64,000 nt of DNA from Flavobacterium luteolum (GCF_027111275.1 NZ_CP114286.1:620001-684000); one strand, 5' to 3'; positions 42,350 through 51,746 are shown, counted from the first letter of the stretch. Program-made: numbers and translations. Notes: a model not told the origin generated them from the letters alone.

Positions 42350-42778
42350 CTATTTTTTAGTAAAACGCATCATGGCAATATCTCCAGAAATAAAATTCAA
42401 GGTCTTACCATCATCAGTTACATCGTAAGAAGTTATTTTTTGAAGCGTACTCAAATAAGTTTGTTCACCTTGCAATCCATCCAGACACATCATTTTTGTT
42501 ACTGCCATTGGTTGCGTAAAATCAATTTTGTTGCCATCAACAACCAATTTTCCTGTGTATGAATTACAGCTTGCGTTACCAGAAATCTGATTTGTTTTGG
42601 TATCAAATTGTATGGTTGGTTTTTTATTTGGATATAATCCATCAAAAGCAATTCGTGGTCCAGAAATGTAATTCAGTTCCCAATTTCCATCAAGCTTAGA
42701 AACTGCATCCGTTTTTGCGCATTTGCAGGAAATTAAAAACGAACTAAAAAAAACGAGGGTAATAATCTTTTTCATCAT
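42350..42778 (-). CDS. META-domain lipoprotein (HslJ-like)
   Basis: 142 residues; lipoprotein signal with SCKC (lipidated Cys near 18). META domain signatures: GNWELNYISG, PTIQFDTKTNQISGNASCNSYTG, TKMMCLDGLQGEQTYL. META proteins such as HslJ are linked to stress resistance at the envelope, but their biochemical function is unclear. It is adjacent to the DUF4251 gene (4-base gap). Confidence 0.85.
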   Translation of the reverse strand: MMKKIITLVFFSSFLISCKCAKTDAVSKLDGNWELNYISGPRIAFDGLYPNKKPTIQFDTKTNQISGNASCNSYTGKLVVDGNKIDFTQPMAVTKMMCLDGLQGEQTYLSTLQKITSYDVTDDGKTLNFISGDIAMMRFTKK

Positions 42779-42991
42779 AACATTAAGGATTAAATGTGAG
42801 CGAATTAGATAAATGGTTTTCAGAAATTATTCGTTAAAAACCTATACGAATTTAAACAATATTTTCGATTTTTAACTCAATCAATATCAAATTATAACGT
42901 ATAGTTTGACTTTTTTTTAACTTTTAGAGTTAATCAATTCCGTTATTTTATGTTAAATTTACTTAATCTTTAACTAAAAATGCCCGTAGAT

Positions 42992-43519
42992 ATGAAAAAA
43001 CTAATTGTTTCTTTCGCTATAATTACAGCCTTAATCATTGGCTGTAAAACAAATAACAAATCAAATGACGCTAAAACTCTGACTGTTGCATTAGAACCAA
43101 AAAGCAACAGCAAAGTAGCCGGAACTGCTACTTTTGTTGAGAAAAATGGTAAAGTAACTTTTACAGCAAAAATTACTGGATTAGAACCTGGAGTTCACGC
43201 AATTCACATTCATGAAAAAGCAGATTGTAGTTCTGCAGACGGAAGTTCTGCTGGAGGACACTGGAATCCAACTTTCAAAAAACATGGAAAATGGGGAGTT
43301 GGGGAATATCATAAAGGTGATATTGGAAACTTTACCGCTGATGCAAAAGGTAACGGATCTATCACTTTAACTACTGACGAATGGTGCGTTGGATGTGGAG
43401 ATTCTAATAAAGATGTTCTTGGCAAAGGTTTAATTGTGCATGCCGGAACAGACGATTTTACAACTCAGCCAACTGGAAATGCTGGAGGAAGAGTTGCCTG
43501 CGCAGGAATCATCAAATAA
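42992..43519 (+). CDS. sodC: Cu/Zn superoxide dismutase family lipoprotein
   Basis: 175 residues from the ATG at 42992, which opens a lipoprotein signal ending LIIGC; the in-frame ATG four codons earlier is less likely. Cu/Zn-SOD motifs are complete: GVHAIHIHEKADCS (Cu ligands and disulfide Cys), GGHWNP with H, HKGDIGNF, LIVHAGTDDFTTQPTGNAGGRVACAGI. It removes superoxide in the periplasm, anchored by lipid. It has its own terminator. Confidence 0.93.
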   Translation: MKKLIVSFAIITALIIGCKTNNKSNDAKTLTVALEPKSNSKVAGTATFVEKNGKVTFTAKITGLEPGVHAIHIHEKADCSSADGSSAGGHWNPTFKKHGKWGVGEYHKGDIGNFTADAKGNGSITLTTDEWCVGCGDSNKDVLGKGLIVHAGTDDFTTQPTGNAGGRVACAGIIK

Positions 43520-43532
43520 GAAAAATCATAAT

Positions 43533-43570
43533 AACCGCTATTTTTAACAAAATCTAGCGGTTATTTCATT
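43533..43570 (+). terminator. terminator of sodC
   Basis: AACCGCTA/TAGCGGTT stem (43533-43540 with 43555-43562) followed by a T-rich stretch. Confidence 0.7.
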
Positions 43571-43601
43571 TTAAAATGAATCCTAAAACAAGAAAAAGAC
43601 A

Positions 43602-43609
43602 TAGCTTTG
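43602..43609 (+). promoter_or_regulatory. promoter box TAGCTTTG upstream of the LETM1-related gene
   Basis: Exact TAnnTTTG match 20 bases before the ATG at 43629. Confidence 0.7.
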
Positions 43610-43628
43610 CATCAGCAAAATAAAGTCC

Positions 43629-44831
43629 ATGATTAACCCATCAGCACCAGGCTGGATCGATAAATTTTTTAGTGAACAGAAGTTTTCAGAAGCTATTCCT
43701 TTTGAAACTGTAGATTCGTTTTACTATAAAGTAAGAGAAACGGGATTTATTTACGGACATATTATCGCTATAGATTCGCAAGTTCCTATTCCGATAAAAG
43801 GCTGGTTTAAAACCGAAATTTCAAAAGTCGCTTTACTTAATACTCTATATCATGTTTTTTGCTTAGAGAAAAGAAATTCGGAACCTAAAAATTTTATTTC
43901 TGAAGCTTTAAAGTTCTACAAGCAAATGAATCCAGAAGGATTTAATTTATTTAAAATTTTATTGCCAAAAGATACTCCTTCTCTATCTCTAGAAAACATT
44001 ATTGACCAGAGAGTTCAAACCAATGATAGCATTATCAGCAAAAACTTCTCACATTTGGTAACCAATGCGTTATTGTTTATTGATGTTTTGGCCTTTAGAC
44101 AATATTTGGAGCATGGAGAAATTCCTGAAAAATATTTAAAAAGAATTGAAGAAACGGTTCTCGGAATTGTTGGTTTGGCTTTAAAAACTAAAACTGTAAA
44201 ATCACAGCACGACGATCTTTTAATCAAACTTTTTGAAGCTTCTATACGCTATTCCAAATTTTCAAAAGTTACTGTTGAAACTTTAGAAACTTTACAGCTT
44301 GATTATTTTAAAAATGAATTAGAGCATTATTATCTAATTGACATGGCTGGAATGGCTTTATGGAGTGATGGTGTTGTAGAAAATGAAGAATCGTATTTTT
44401 TATATGCCTTAGGGTCAACAATGGGAGTTTCTGATGATTTTGTAACGAAAAGCATGGATACAACCAATACTTTTATCACAACACATAAAAAGAAGATTCC
44501 ATACTTTAATTATTCGAATCCTGTTAAGCACTTTTATGACCAAATGACACATAGTGTAGTCAAACTAATCATACGAAACAAAAACCGATTGATTAAGGAA
44601 ATTGTACAGAGTAAAGAATTGATGGTGCTACTCGCCTATTCTACAACGAGAGATTTAGATGCAAAGGAAAAGAAGAAAGTAAAAAAACAGCTTTTGGACA
44701 TTTGTAAAACCATTCCATCGCTAACCATATTTTTACTTCCTGGAGGAAGTTTACTTTTACCAATACTGATTAAGTTTATCCCAACAATGCTGCCATCGGC
44801 ATTTAATGAGAATTTAGACGAAAACGAATAA
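43629..44831 (+). CDS. LETM1-related biofilm-associated protein
   Basis: 400 residues, mostly helical, with a C-terminal region (about 320-385, TTRDLDAKEKKKVKKQLLDICKTIPSLTIFLLPGGSLLLPILIKFIP) that resembles the membrane-proximal part of mitochondrial LETM1, including a Gly/Leu/Pro-rich hydrophobic hairpin. A TerB-like acidic helical part precedes it. Flavobacterial homologues are annotated as LETM1-related and biofilm-associated; I give this from recall of the family. Whether it transports ions is not known. Confidence 0.6.
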   Translation: MINPSAPGWIDKFFSEQKFSEAIPFETVDSFYYKVRETGFIYGHIIAIDSQVPIPIKGWFKTEISKVALLNTLYHVFCLEKRNSEPKNFISEALKFYKQMNPEGFNLFKILLPKDTPSLSLENIIDQRVQTNDSIISKNFSHLVTNALLFIDVLAFRQYLEHGEIPEKYLKRIEETVLGIVGLALKTKTVKSQHDDLLIKLFEASIRYSKFSKVTVETLETLQLDYFKNELEHYYLIDMAGMALWSDGVVENEESYFLYALGSTMGVSDDFVTKSMDTTNTFITTHKKKIPYFNYSNPVKHFYDQMTHSVVKLIIRNKNRLIKEIVQSKELMVLLAYSTTRDLDAKEKKKVKKQLLDICKTIPSLTIFLLPGGSLLLPILIKFIPTMLPSAFNENLDENE

Positions 44832-44834
44832 AAA

Positions 44835-44866
44835 AAATCGCCCTTTTGAGGGCGATTTCTATTTCT
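44835..44866. terminator. bidirectional terminator between the LETM1-related and carbonic anhydrase genes
   Basis: AAATCGCCCT-TTTG-AGGGCGATTT, 10 pairs, A run before and T run after; convergent genes. Confidence 0.9.
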
Positions 44867-44871
44867 ATCTA

Positions 44872-45507
44872 TTAAAGATCTAATTGGTAAACTTCGTCTA
44901 GTTCATCATTCGAAGCGATGTTTACATCTAAATCGGTTACAAAACCTGAATTTAATCCGTAAACCCATCCGTGAAGCATTAAATCTTGGCCATTTTTCCA
45001 AGCATTTTGTACAATAGATGTTTTTGCTAAGTTGTAAACTTGCTCTTTAGTATTAATTTCAACAAAAGCATTAAAACGCTCTTCTTCGTTTTCAATAGAA
45101 TTCAAATATTTATCGTGCAGACGGTATTCATCTTTAATATGACGTAACCAGTTATCGATAATTCCAACAGACTGATGTCCCATTGCAGCTTTTACACCTC
45201 CGCATCCATAATGTCCGCACACAATAATATGTTTAATTTTCAAAACATTTACAGCATAATCTAATACACTTAACATGTTCATATCAGAATGCACAACCAT
45301 ATTGGCAATGTTACGGTGAACGAAAACTTCTCCCGGTTTTGCACCGACAATTTCGTTTGCAGGAACACGGCTATCAGAACATCCAATCCATAATAAAGGC
45401 GGTGATTGTCCTTTTGCTAAATCAGCAAAATAATTAGGATCTTTTGCCAATGAAGTTTCAACCCACTTTTTATTATTTTCTAATAACTGCTCATAAAATT
45501 TTCTCAT
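44872..45507 (-). CDS. beta-class carbonic anhydrase
   Basis: 211 residues. Zn ligands C43, H99 and C102 with the dyad D45/R47 (CSDSR, CGHYGCGG) place it in the beta class. It interconverts CO2 and bicarbonate in the cytoplasm. It follows the SulP transporter gene on the same strand with 115 bases between, suggesting joint bicarbonate uptake and use. Length is typical. Confidence 0.94.
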   Translation of the reverse strand: MRKFYEQLLENNKKWVETSLAKDPNYFADLAKGQSPPLLWIGCSDSRVPANEIVGAKPGEVFVHRNIANMVVHSDMNMLSVLDYAVNVLKIKHIIVCGHYGCGGVKAAMGHQSVGIIDNWLRHIKDEYRLHDKYLNSIENEEERFNAFVEINTKEQVYNLAKTSIVQNAWKNGQDLMLHGWVYGLNSGFVTDLDVNIASNDELDEVYQLDL

Positions 45508-45622
45508 TTTTTTTATTTTTTTGTGTGGTGATTTCTAATTTATAATAGTCTCAAAAAATGAACTTGATGTAAAGTTACCTAAAATTTGAGATTTCTTCTG
45601 CCTTAAAAACACCTTATTTTAA

Positions 45623-47269
45623 TTATTCGCTTTTAACAACCTCTCTTTGAACCAGTTCTCTTTTTGCCACATCATAATAGTGTTCAATCGTAACATGATT
45701 ACTATTTTCTGGCGTATTTTCCAATTCGTAAGCTTCTTTGAAACCTTTAAGCTTCACTTTAATATTTTCATCAACAGCTCTCGTCTCTTTAAATTCACGA
45801 ATTAAATCTAAAACATCATGCGCGATGTACTCTGTATCATGAGCATTGATAATCACTTTAGAATTTTCAGGAATATGATTCAATGTTTGTTTAATCGCAG
45901 CTTTATTTAAAAACGAAACTTCTTGCGCTAAATCGATATGAATAATATCACCGTCTTCATATTCTTCTTTCTTGAAAACATAAGCTCTTTTCAAGTTTCC
46001 TCTTAGAACAAAAATAATACTGATGATAATTCCCAACGCAACACCTTTTAGCAAATCTGTCGCAACAACAAAGACCAAAGTTGCAATGAAAGGTACAAAC
46101 TGGTATTTCCCCTTTTCCCAGAAATGCATAAAGGTTGCTGGTTTAGCTAATTTATATCCGACCAAAATCAAAACAGTCGCCAATGTTGCCAATGGAATCT
46201 TGTTTAGAATTGCCGGTATAGACAATACACTTATTAATAAAAGTACACCATGAATAATAGCAGACATTTTAGATTTTGCACCTGCATTATTATTTGCAGA
46301 AGATCTTACAACCACAGAAGTCATTGGCAAACCTCCTAAAAGAGAACTTATCATATTACCAACACCTTGCGCTCTTAATTCTACGTTGGTGTTTGTATAA
46401 CGTTTTTGCACATCCATTCTATCAGAAGCTTCTATACATAAAAGAGTTTCAATAGAAGCGACAATGGCAATTGTAATAGCAACTACCCAAACTTGCGGAT
46501 TTGTAACAGCAGTAAAGTCTGGGGTAATTATAATTGATTTAAAGTCATCAAAAGATTTTGGAACTGGCAAAGAAACCAAATGTTCTTTCGCAATTGCCAA
46601 AGTGCTTCCTGTAGATACAAATATTTCGTTTAAAACAACTCCTGCAATTACAGCAACCAAAGCTCCAGGAACTAGTTTTATTCTTTTTAAGAAAGGAACT
46701 TTTTCCCAAGCCAGCAAGATTACCAATGAAACTGCAGAAACTACTACAGCCCCTAAGTGAATATGATTTAAGACGTCAAACAAAAATGAAAATGAATTAC
46801 TTCCATCGTTTTGAACAAAAGCCTGATCTCCTTCGAAATCTGCATCATAACCAAAAGCGTGCGGTATTTGTTTTAGGATGATAATAATTCCGATACCTGC
46901 TAACATTCCCTCGATCACGTTTGTCGGAAAATAGTTTGATATACTTCCTGCCTTTAAAAATCCTAATGCTAATTGAATTAATCCAGCAATAAAAACAGAC
47001 ATTAAAAATACATCGAAAGCTCCTAAATCGGTAATTGCGGTTAAAATGATAGCTGTTAACCCAGCAGCTGGACCTGATACACTAATATGCGACTGGCTTA
47101 AATATCCTACAACAATACCACCCACAACACCAGCAATAATTCCAGAAAATAATGGTGCTCCAGAAGCCATTGCAATACCTAAACACAACGGAAGAGCCAC
47201 CAAGAAAACCACTAAACCTGAAGCAAAATCAGATTTAAGGTTGGCAAAAAGATTGATTTTTTTTGTCAT
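45623..47269 (-). CDS. SulP-family anion (probably bicarbonate) transporter
   Basis: 548 residues with about 12-14 membrane segments, the SulP signature region (GPAAGLTAIILTAI) and a C-terminal STAS-like domain (about 440-530, HIDLAQEVSFLNKAAIKQTLNHIPENSKVIIN). SulP proteins carry sulfate, bicarbonate or related anions with Na or H. The next gene downstream is a carbonic anhydrase, a pairing known for bicarbonate uptake (BicA-like). The substrate is inferred from this context. Confidence 0.88.
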   Translation of the reverse strand: MTKKINLFANLKSDFASGLVVFLVALPLCLGIAMASGAPLFSGIIAGVVGGIVVGYLSQSHISVSGPAAGLTAIILTAITDLGAFDVFLMSVFIAGLIQLALGFLKAGSISNYFPTNVIEGMLAGIGIIIILKQIPHAFGYDADFEGDQAFVQNDGSNSFSFLFDVLNHIHLGAVVVSAVSLVILLAWEKVPFLKRIKLVPGALVAVIAGVVLNEIFVSTGSTLAIAKEHLVSLPVPKSFDDFKSIIITPDFTAVTNPQVWVVAITIAIVASIETLLCIEASDRMDVQKRYTNTNVELRAQGVGNMISSLLGGLPMTSVVVRSSANNNAGAKSKMSAIIHGVLLLISVLSIPAILNKIPLATLATVLILVGYKLAKPATFMHFWEKGKYQFVPFIATLVFVVATDLLKGVALGIIISIIFVLRGNLKRAYVFKKEEYEDGDIIHIDLAQEVSFLNKAAIKQTLNHIPENSKVIINAHDTEYIAHDVLDLIREFKETRAVDENIKVKLKGFKEAYELENTPENSNHVTIEHYYDVAKRELVQREVVKSE

Positions 47270-47352
47270 AATATAATACTAAAAAAATTATTCATTAAAG
47301 ATTTACCCCATCTCAATAGAAATGCGGCTAAAGTTCGAAATAATCGGAAGTA

Positions 47353-47634
47353 TTATGCTACGTTAGGTGGTGGAGCAAATATGCTCGGAGATATGTTGTC
47401 TAGTTTGACAATATTTTCAGAAATAATTGTTTTTTTCTCGATATAAACCGGAATCAAAACTTCATGCTCAAGAATAGTAGGGTGAACTACATTTTTAAGT
47501 TCCTTATGCACTTCTTCTTCAGAGATACTAAAAGATATAGCCGTATTATTCCCTTTCTTAATCGCCTGAACAATTGTCGGGGTCGATAAGAAGGCAATAA
47601 ATATGAATAGTAATATGCGGGCTACAAATTTCAT
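47353..47634 (-). CDS. small exported protein of unknown function
   Basis: 93 residues from the ATG at 47634, which starts a hydrophobic signal segment (KFVARILLFIFIAFLSTP). The mature part is about 65 residues ending in a Pro-rich SIFAPPPNVA. It precedes the SulP gene on the same strand (83 bases). No domain recognised. Confidence 0.55.
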   Translation of the reverse strand: MKFVARILLFIFIAFLSTPTIVQAIKKGNNTAISFSISEEEVHKELKNVVHPTILEHEVLIPVYIEKKTIISENIVKLDNISPSIFAPPPNVA

Positions 47635-47701
47635 CAGAACAAAAATAGCGTTAAACAAATAAAATCAAAGAAAATTCATAGAAATTTAACACAAACAAAA
47701 A

Positions 47702-47731
47702 AGCAGAATGCAATTTTTATTCCATTCTGCT
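47702..47731 (-). terminator. terminator of dps
   Basis: AGCAGAATG/CATTCTGCT stem, 9 pairs, followed on the minus strand by Ts; 25 bases after the dps stop. Confidence 0.85.
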
Positions 47732-47755
47732 TCTAATTATTTAAAAAACAATTAT

Positions 47756-48235
47756 TTACAAAGTTTCTTCTAACCAAGCATTCATCATCCAAATCGTTTT
47801 TTCCTGCTCAGCAATGAAGTCACTCATCATAGAATTGGTACCTTCATCATTAATTTCATCAGATTTGTTCAATATTTCTCTCTCGATTTTCAATAAATCT
47901 GATAAAGAGTGAACAATCAATTGAACTGCCTTTTCATCGTTAGAAATATTTTTTCCAACCGTCAATTTATTGTTTTTAATATAATCTTCAAAAGTATGCA
48001 GAGGCGTTCCGCCAATTGTCAAAACTCTTTCTGCGATCATATCTATTTTCAATTGTGCATCAGTATATAATTCTTCGAATTTCACATGTAAATCAAAAAA
48101 ACGCTTTCCACGAATATTCCAGTGAATTCCTCTCAAGTTTTGATAATAGACTTGAAAATTTGATAATAACACATTCAGTTCTTTTACTAATAATTCTGAC
48201 TCTTTTACTGGTAATCCTAAAATATTTGTCTTCAT
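47756..48235 (-). CDS. dps: Dps-family DNA-binding ferritin-like protein
   Basis: 159 residues, four-helix ferritin-like. The ferroxidase residues lie in NLRGIHWNIRGKRFFDLHVKFEELYTDAQLKIDMIAERVLTIG (His, His, Asp, Glu). Dps forms a 12-subunit shell that stores iron using peroxide and shields DNA. It is divergent from oxyR, which is expected to activate it under peroxide stress. Own promoter and terminator. Confidence 0.93.
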   Translation of the reverse strand: MKTNILGLPVKESELLVKELNVLLSNFQVYYQNLRGIHWNIRGKRFFDLHVKFEELYTDAQLKIDMIAERVLTIGGTPLHTFEDYIKNNKLTVGKNISNDEKAVQLIVHSLSDLLKIEREILNKSDEINDEGTNSMMSDFIAEQEKTIWMMNAWLEETL

Positions 48236-48262
48236 AATCTAATTTTTTACACTAATTTACTA

Positions 48263-48270
48263 CAAATTTA
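48263..48270 (-). promoter_or_regulatory. promoter box of dps (TAAATTTG)
   Basis: Minus-strand TAnnTTTG match 27 bases before the dps ATG. Confidence 0.7.
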
Positions 48271-48314
48271 GAGTAACTTTACTAAAATAAACATAAATAA
48301 AAATTATATTTTCT

Positions 48315-48322
48315 TATTTTTG
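48315..48322 (+). promoter_or_regulatory. promoter box of oxyR (TATTTTTG)
   Basis: TAnnTTTG match 20 bases before the oxyR ATG. The 44-base interval between the two promoter boxes is where an OxyR site would have to lie; I see no clear palindrome in it. Confidence 0.65.
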
Positions 48323-48342
48323 CATCACAAATTACTATCAAC

Positions 48343-49287
48343 ATGACTATAACTCAATTGCAATATGTGTTAGCGGTTGCTGAGCATAAAAATTTTACAC
48401 TTGCTGCAGAAAAATGCTTTGTAACTCAGCCAACTCTTAGTATGCAAATACAAAAAATTGAAGAAGAACTTAATATTTTAATTTTTGACCGAAGTAAAAA
48501 ACCGATTCAGCTTACCGATATAGGACAAAAAATCGTAAATCAGGCAAAAAATATCGTAAACGAAGCTGATCGTATAAAAGATATAGTAGAACAACAAAAA
48601 GGTTTTATTGGCGGAGAATTTCGTTTAGGAATTATTCCAACTATTATGCCTACGCTTCTACCAATGTTTTTGAATAATTTCATTAAAAAATATCCAAAAG
48701 TAAAACTCTTAATCGAAGAGCTTAATACAGAAGAAATTATCCTGAAACTAAAAAACGGACATCTCGATGCGGCAATTGCGGCAACTCCGCTTGAAGACGA
48801 AAAAATAAAGGAAATTGTTTTATACTTTGAACCATTTGTAGCTTATATTCCGGAACATCATGCTAGTTTCCAGAAAGAAGAAATAGAAGTTGCCGACTTA
48901 AACCTAAATGAAATCCTGCTTTTACAAGACGGACATTGTTTTAGAGATGGTATTTTGAATTTATGCAAAAACGTTTCTGACACCGACCAAACTAATTTCC
49001 AGATTCAAAGTGGAAGTTTTGAAACCTTAATTAAATTAGCAGACGAAGGCCTTGGTACAACGTTACTTCCGTACTTGCACACCTTAGACTTAAAAGAGTC
49101 CGACAAACTGAAGCTCCGAAACTTTAAGGAGCCAAAACCAGCTCGAGAGGTAAGTTTGATTTACCCAAAGAGCGAATTAAAGATGCAAATCATCGATGCA
49201 CTCAGATCTACAATTGCAGGCGTCGTAAAAGGTGCAATTGTTTTTCAGAATGTTCAAATCATTAGTCCATTACAAAAGAAAGCGTAA
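48343..49287 (+). CDS. oxyR: OxyR peroxide-sensing LysR-type activator
   Basis: 314 residues. N-terminal LysR winged helix (ITQLQYVLAVAEHKNFTLAAEKCFVTQPTLSMQIQKIEEEL), then a substrate-binding-type domain. The redox pair is at Cys199 (DGHCFRDG) and Cys208 (LCKN), the same positions as in E. coli OxyR, so peroxide sensing by disulfide formation is expected. It is divergent from dps. Confidence 0.94.
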   Translation: MTITQLQYVLAVAEHKNFTLAAEKCFVTQPTLSMQIQKIEEELNILIFDRSKKPIQLTDIGQKIVNQAKNIVNEADRIKDIVEQQKGFIGGEFRLGIIPTIMPTLLPMFLNNFIKKYPKVKLLIEELNTEEIILKLKNGHLDAAIAATPLEDEKIKEIVLYFEPFVAYIPEHHASFQKEEIEVADLNLNEILLLQDGHCFRDGILNLCKNVSDTDQTNFQIQSGSFETLIKLADEGLGTTLLPYLHTLDLKESDKLKLRNFKEPKPAREVSLIYPKSELKMQIIDALRSTIAGVVKGAIVFQNVQIISPLQKKA

Positions 49288-49290
49288 TAA

Positions 49291-49315
49291 AAAAGGAGCC
49301 AATTTGGCTCCTTTC
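49291..49315. terminator. bidirectional terminator after oxyR
   Basis: AAAGGAGCC/GGCTCCTTT stem with A and T runs; shared with the convergent 65-residue gene. Confidence 0.88.
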
Positions 49316-49318
49316 TTT

Positions 49319-49516
49319 TTATACTTTAATTAGTTGTAGACTTTGTTTTAATTCTGGTTTTCCGACAACGAAATTCAGTAACCACTCTTGCAATTGTTCC
49401 ATTTCGTAAGGTAACAGTGTTTTGATAGCTTTTTCTAACTCTTTGCAGAAAAGTATCGGATCGAAACTAACTCTTTCAAGTATTGATTTCGTGTAATCAA
49501 ACATCATTTTTGACAT
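49319..49516 (-). CDS. 65-residue conserved-type small protein
   Basis: A soluble, helical small protein (FDYTKSILERVSFDPILFCKELEKAIKTLLPYEMEQLQEWLLNF) with no signal or motif. Codon use and the shared terminator support it as real. Small proteins of this kind are common in flavobacteria, but I know no function. Confidence 0.6.
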   Translation of the reverse strand: MSKMMFDYTKSILERVSFDPILFCKELEKAIKTLLPYEMEQLQEWLLNFVVGKPELKQSLQLIKV

Positions 49517-49682
49517 AATAAAATAAGATTTTCGGGGGTTATCTATTTTTTTAAACTCGAACCAAATTTAAACAAATAACTAACATAAATACTACATTTA
49601 ACTTATTTTTTTAAAAAATTTAGCAACGAATACGTTTTCTTAAAACACATAAATCAATATAGAATTATTCTAAATAACTCAT

Positions 49683-50390
49683 TTAAACCTTTTTAAAAGC
49701 TCGAAACATTTCTCTTTTTCCTGGAGGCCCTGTTAATTTTTCCACAGTAAATCCGACTTCAATCATACTTCTTTTAACAACTCCTCGAGCAGCGTATGTA
49801 ACCAAAACGCCATTTGGTTTTAAACTATTGTACATTTTTTGAAAAATCTCAGTACTCCAAAGCTCCGGCTGCACTCTATATCCGAAGGCGTCAAAGTAAA
49901 TCAAATCAAAAATTTCAAAATCGTTTATTTCGTGAAAAAATTGTTTCCTTTTGGTTAACGAGAACAGGTCGCAAATTTCTGCCTTTTCATTCCATTCACT
50001 TTTATGCATTTTCTCGAAAATGTTCTCAAATTCCAATGCCTCAAGTTCAGCTGCATAATTCATTTCCAAGATTTCGTCTGCATCAACCGGATAAGCTTCT
50101 ACTCCAACATAATCTATTTTCTGATTTTTTCTAATGGCTTCCAAATAGGTGATAAAAGCATTTAACCCAGTCCCAAAACCTATTTCTAAAATACTTATCG
50201 GATTTTCGAATAAAGAAAGTCCGTTTTTAATAAAAACATGTTTTGCTTCCTGAATTGCTCCATGTTTAGAATGATAACATTCGTCCCATTCAGGCAAACG
50301 AATTGTAGTTGAACCATCTAGCGTTTTAATTATTTCTCTTTTCACTTTTTTCAGAATTTTACAATGGCCCTTTATTGGTTTTAAAGCCAT
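49683..50390 (-). CDS. mnmD: tRNA 5-methylaminomethyl-2-thiouridine methyltransferase MnmD
   Basis: 235 residues from the ATG at 50390 (an ATG four codons upstream is possible). Class I SAM methyltransferase: SILEIGFGTGLNAF (motif I), VGVEAYPVD, FDLIYFDAFGYRVQPELW (catalytic DAFxP-like block), LVTYAARGVVKRSM. It corresponds to the N-terminal half of E. coli MnmC and adds the last methyl of mnm5s2U34 in tRNA. The FAD-dependent MnmC2 half is absent, as in many bacteria. Confidence 0.88.
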   Translation of the reverse strand: MALKPIKGHCKILKKVKREIIKTLDGSTTIRLPEWDECYHSKHGAIQEAKHVFIKNGLSLFENPISILEIGFGTGLNAFITYLEAIRKNQKIDYVGVEAYPVDADEILEMNYAAELEALEFENIFEKMHKSEWNEKAEICDLFSLTKRKQFFHEINDFEIFDLIYFDAFGYRVQPELWSTEIFQKMYNSLKPNGVLVTYAARGVVKRSMIEVGFTVEKLTGPPGKREMFRAFKKV

Positions 50391-50562
50391 TTTAATAATC
50401 AAATTTAATCAAAACTAATGCGTAAAGCCTCAAAAAACCATACTTTTTTCATAAAATCTTTATAAAAACCAATCAAATATTTGAGTTTATTATAGGATAA
50501 ATAAATCTCAGTCAAAAGCTATAAATAATGAATTTTCACTAAGCATTTTACAGATTTTTACT

Positions 50563-50570
50563 TAATTTTG
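50563..50570 (+). promoter_or_regulatory. promoter box of ilvE (TAATTTTG)
   Basis: Exact TAnnTTTG match; it leaves a leader of about 80 bases before the ATG at 50656. No attenuator is seen in the leader. Confidence 0.65.
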
Positions 50571-50655
50571 CATTCAATAAATTCTATTTTACATGATATC
50601 ATCACTTTAGTTTTTTCGACAGTGAAAAATATCTCACAAAAAAACTTACATAACT

Positions 50656-51726
50656 ATGAGTACAACTCAAACAAGCAAAATTGAAATCATCAAAGCTGCT
50701 TCTACAAAAATCAATGAAGTAGATTTTGACAACTTAAGTTTTGGTGCTGTATTTACAGACCATTTATTCGAATGCGATTTTAAAAACGGGCAATGGCAAA
50801 ATCCTGTCATTAAGCCTTATGCTCCTATTTTAATGGATCCATCTTCAAAAGTCTTCCATTACGGACAAGCAATTTTTGAAGGAATGAAAGCTTATAAAGA
50901 TGACAATAATGATGTTTGGTTGTTTAGACCAGATGAAAACTTTAACCGTTTCAACAAATCGGCTGTAAGAATGGCAATGCCAGAAGTTCCTGAAGCTATT
51001 TTTATGGATGGTTTAAATGAATTATTGAAATTAGACAAAGACTGGATTCAAAGAGGAAACGGAGCTAGTATGTACATTCGTCCATTTATGATTGCGACAG
51101 GTCCTGGAGTTATCGCAAATCCTTCTGACGAATATAAATTCATGATTTTACTTTCTCCTGCAAAAGCTTATTATGGAGGTGAAGTAAAAGTTATCATTGC
51201 TGAGCATTTCAGCAGAGCTGCAAATGGTGGAATCGGTGCTGCAAAAGCTGCCGGAAACTATGCTGCTCAATTTTACCCAACTAACTTGGCGAACAAAGAT
51301 GGTTTCCAACAAGTTATCTGGACAGATGATGCAACGCACACAAAACTAGAAGAAGCTGGAACAATGAACGTTTTCTTCAGAATTAATGACACTTTATTAA
51401 CTGCTCCAACAAGCGAAAGAATTTTAGATGGTGTTACCAGAAAAAGTTTAATTGCAATGGCAGAAAAAGAAGGATTAAAAGTTGAAGTTCGCCCAGTAAT
51501 TGTTTCAGAATTGGTTGAAGCTGCTAAAAACGGATCTCTAAAAGAAATCTTTGGAGCAGGAACTGCTGCAGTTATTAGCGTTATCAAAGGATTCTCTTAT
51601 AAAGATGAATACTTCGAAATGGCTCCAATCGAGAATTCTTATGCTACTTTCTTAAAAGAAAAATTAACAAGTCTTCAAAACAAACTTTCTGAAGACACTT
51701 ACGGATGGACAATTAAAGTTCAATAA
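50656..51726 (+). CDS. ilvE: branched-chain amino acid aminotransferase
   Basis: 356 residues, fold-type IV PLP enzyme of the eukaryote-like BCAT II group. GQAIFEGMKAYK at the start, RPFMIATGPGV, the PLP-binding Lys in AAKAAGNYAAQ, and EEAGTMNVFF with its catalytic-site Glu. It makes or degrades Leu, Ile and Val with 2-oxoglutarate. Own promoter and terminator. Confidence 0.93.
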   Translation: MSTTQTSKIEIIKAASTKINEVDFDNLSFGAVFTDHLFECDFKNGQWQNPVIKPYAPILMDPSSKVFHYGQAIFEGMKAYKDDNNDVWLFRPDENFNRFNKSAVRMAMPEVPEAIFMDGLNELLKLDKDWIQRGNGASMYIRPFMIATGPGVIANPSDEYKFMILLSPAKAYYGGEVKVIIAEHFSRAANGGIGAAKAAGNYAAQFYPTNLANKDGFQQVIWTDDATHTKLEEAGTMNVFFRINDTLLTAPTSERILDGVTRKSLIAMAEKEGLKVEVRPVIVSELVEAAKNGSLKEIFGAGTAAVISVIKGFSYKDEYFEMAPIENSYATFLKEKLTSLQNKLSEDTYGWTIKVQ

Positions 51727-51746
51727 TCCAAAACCATTATAAAAAG

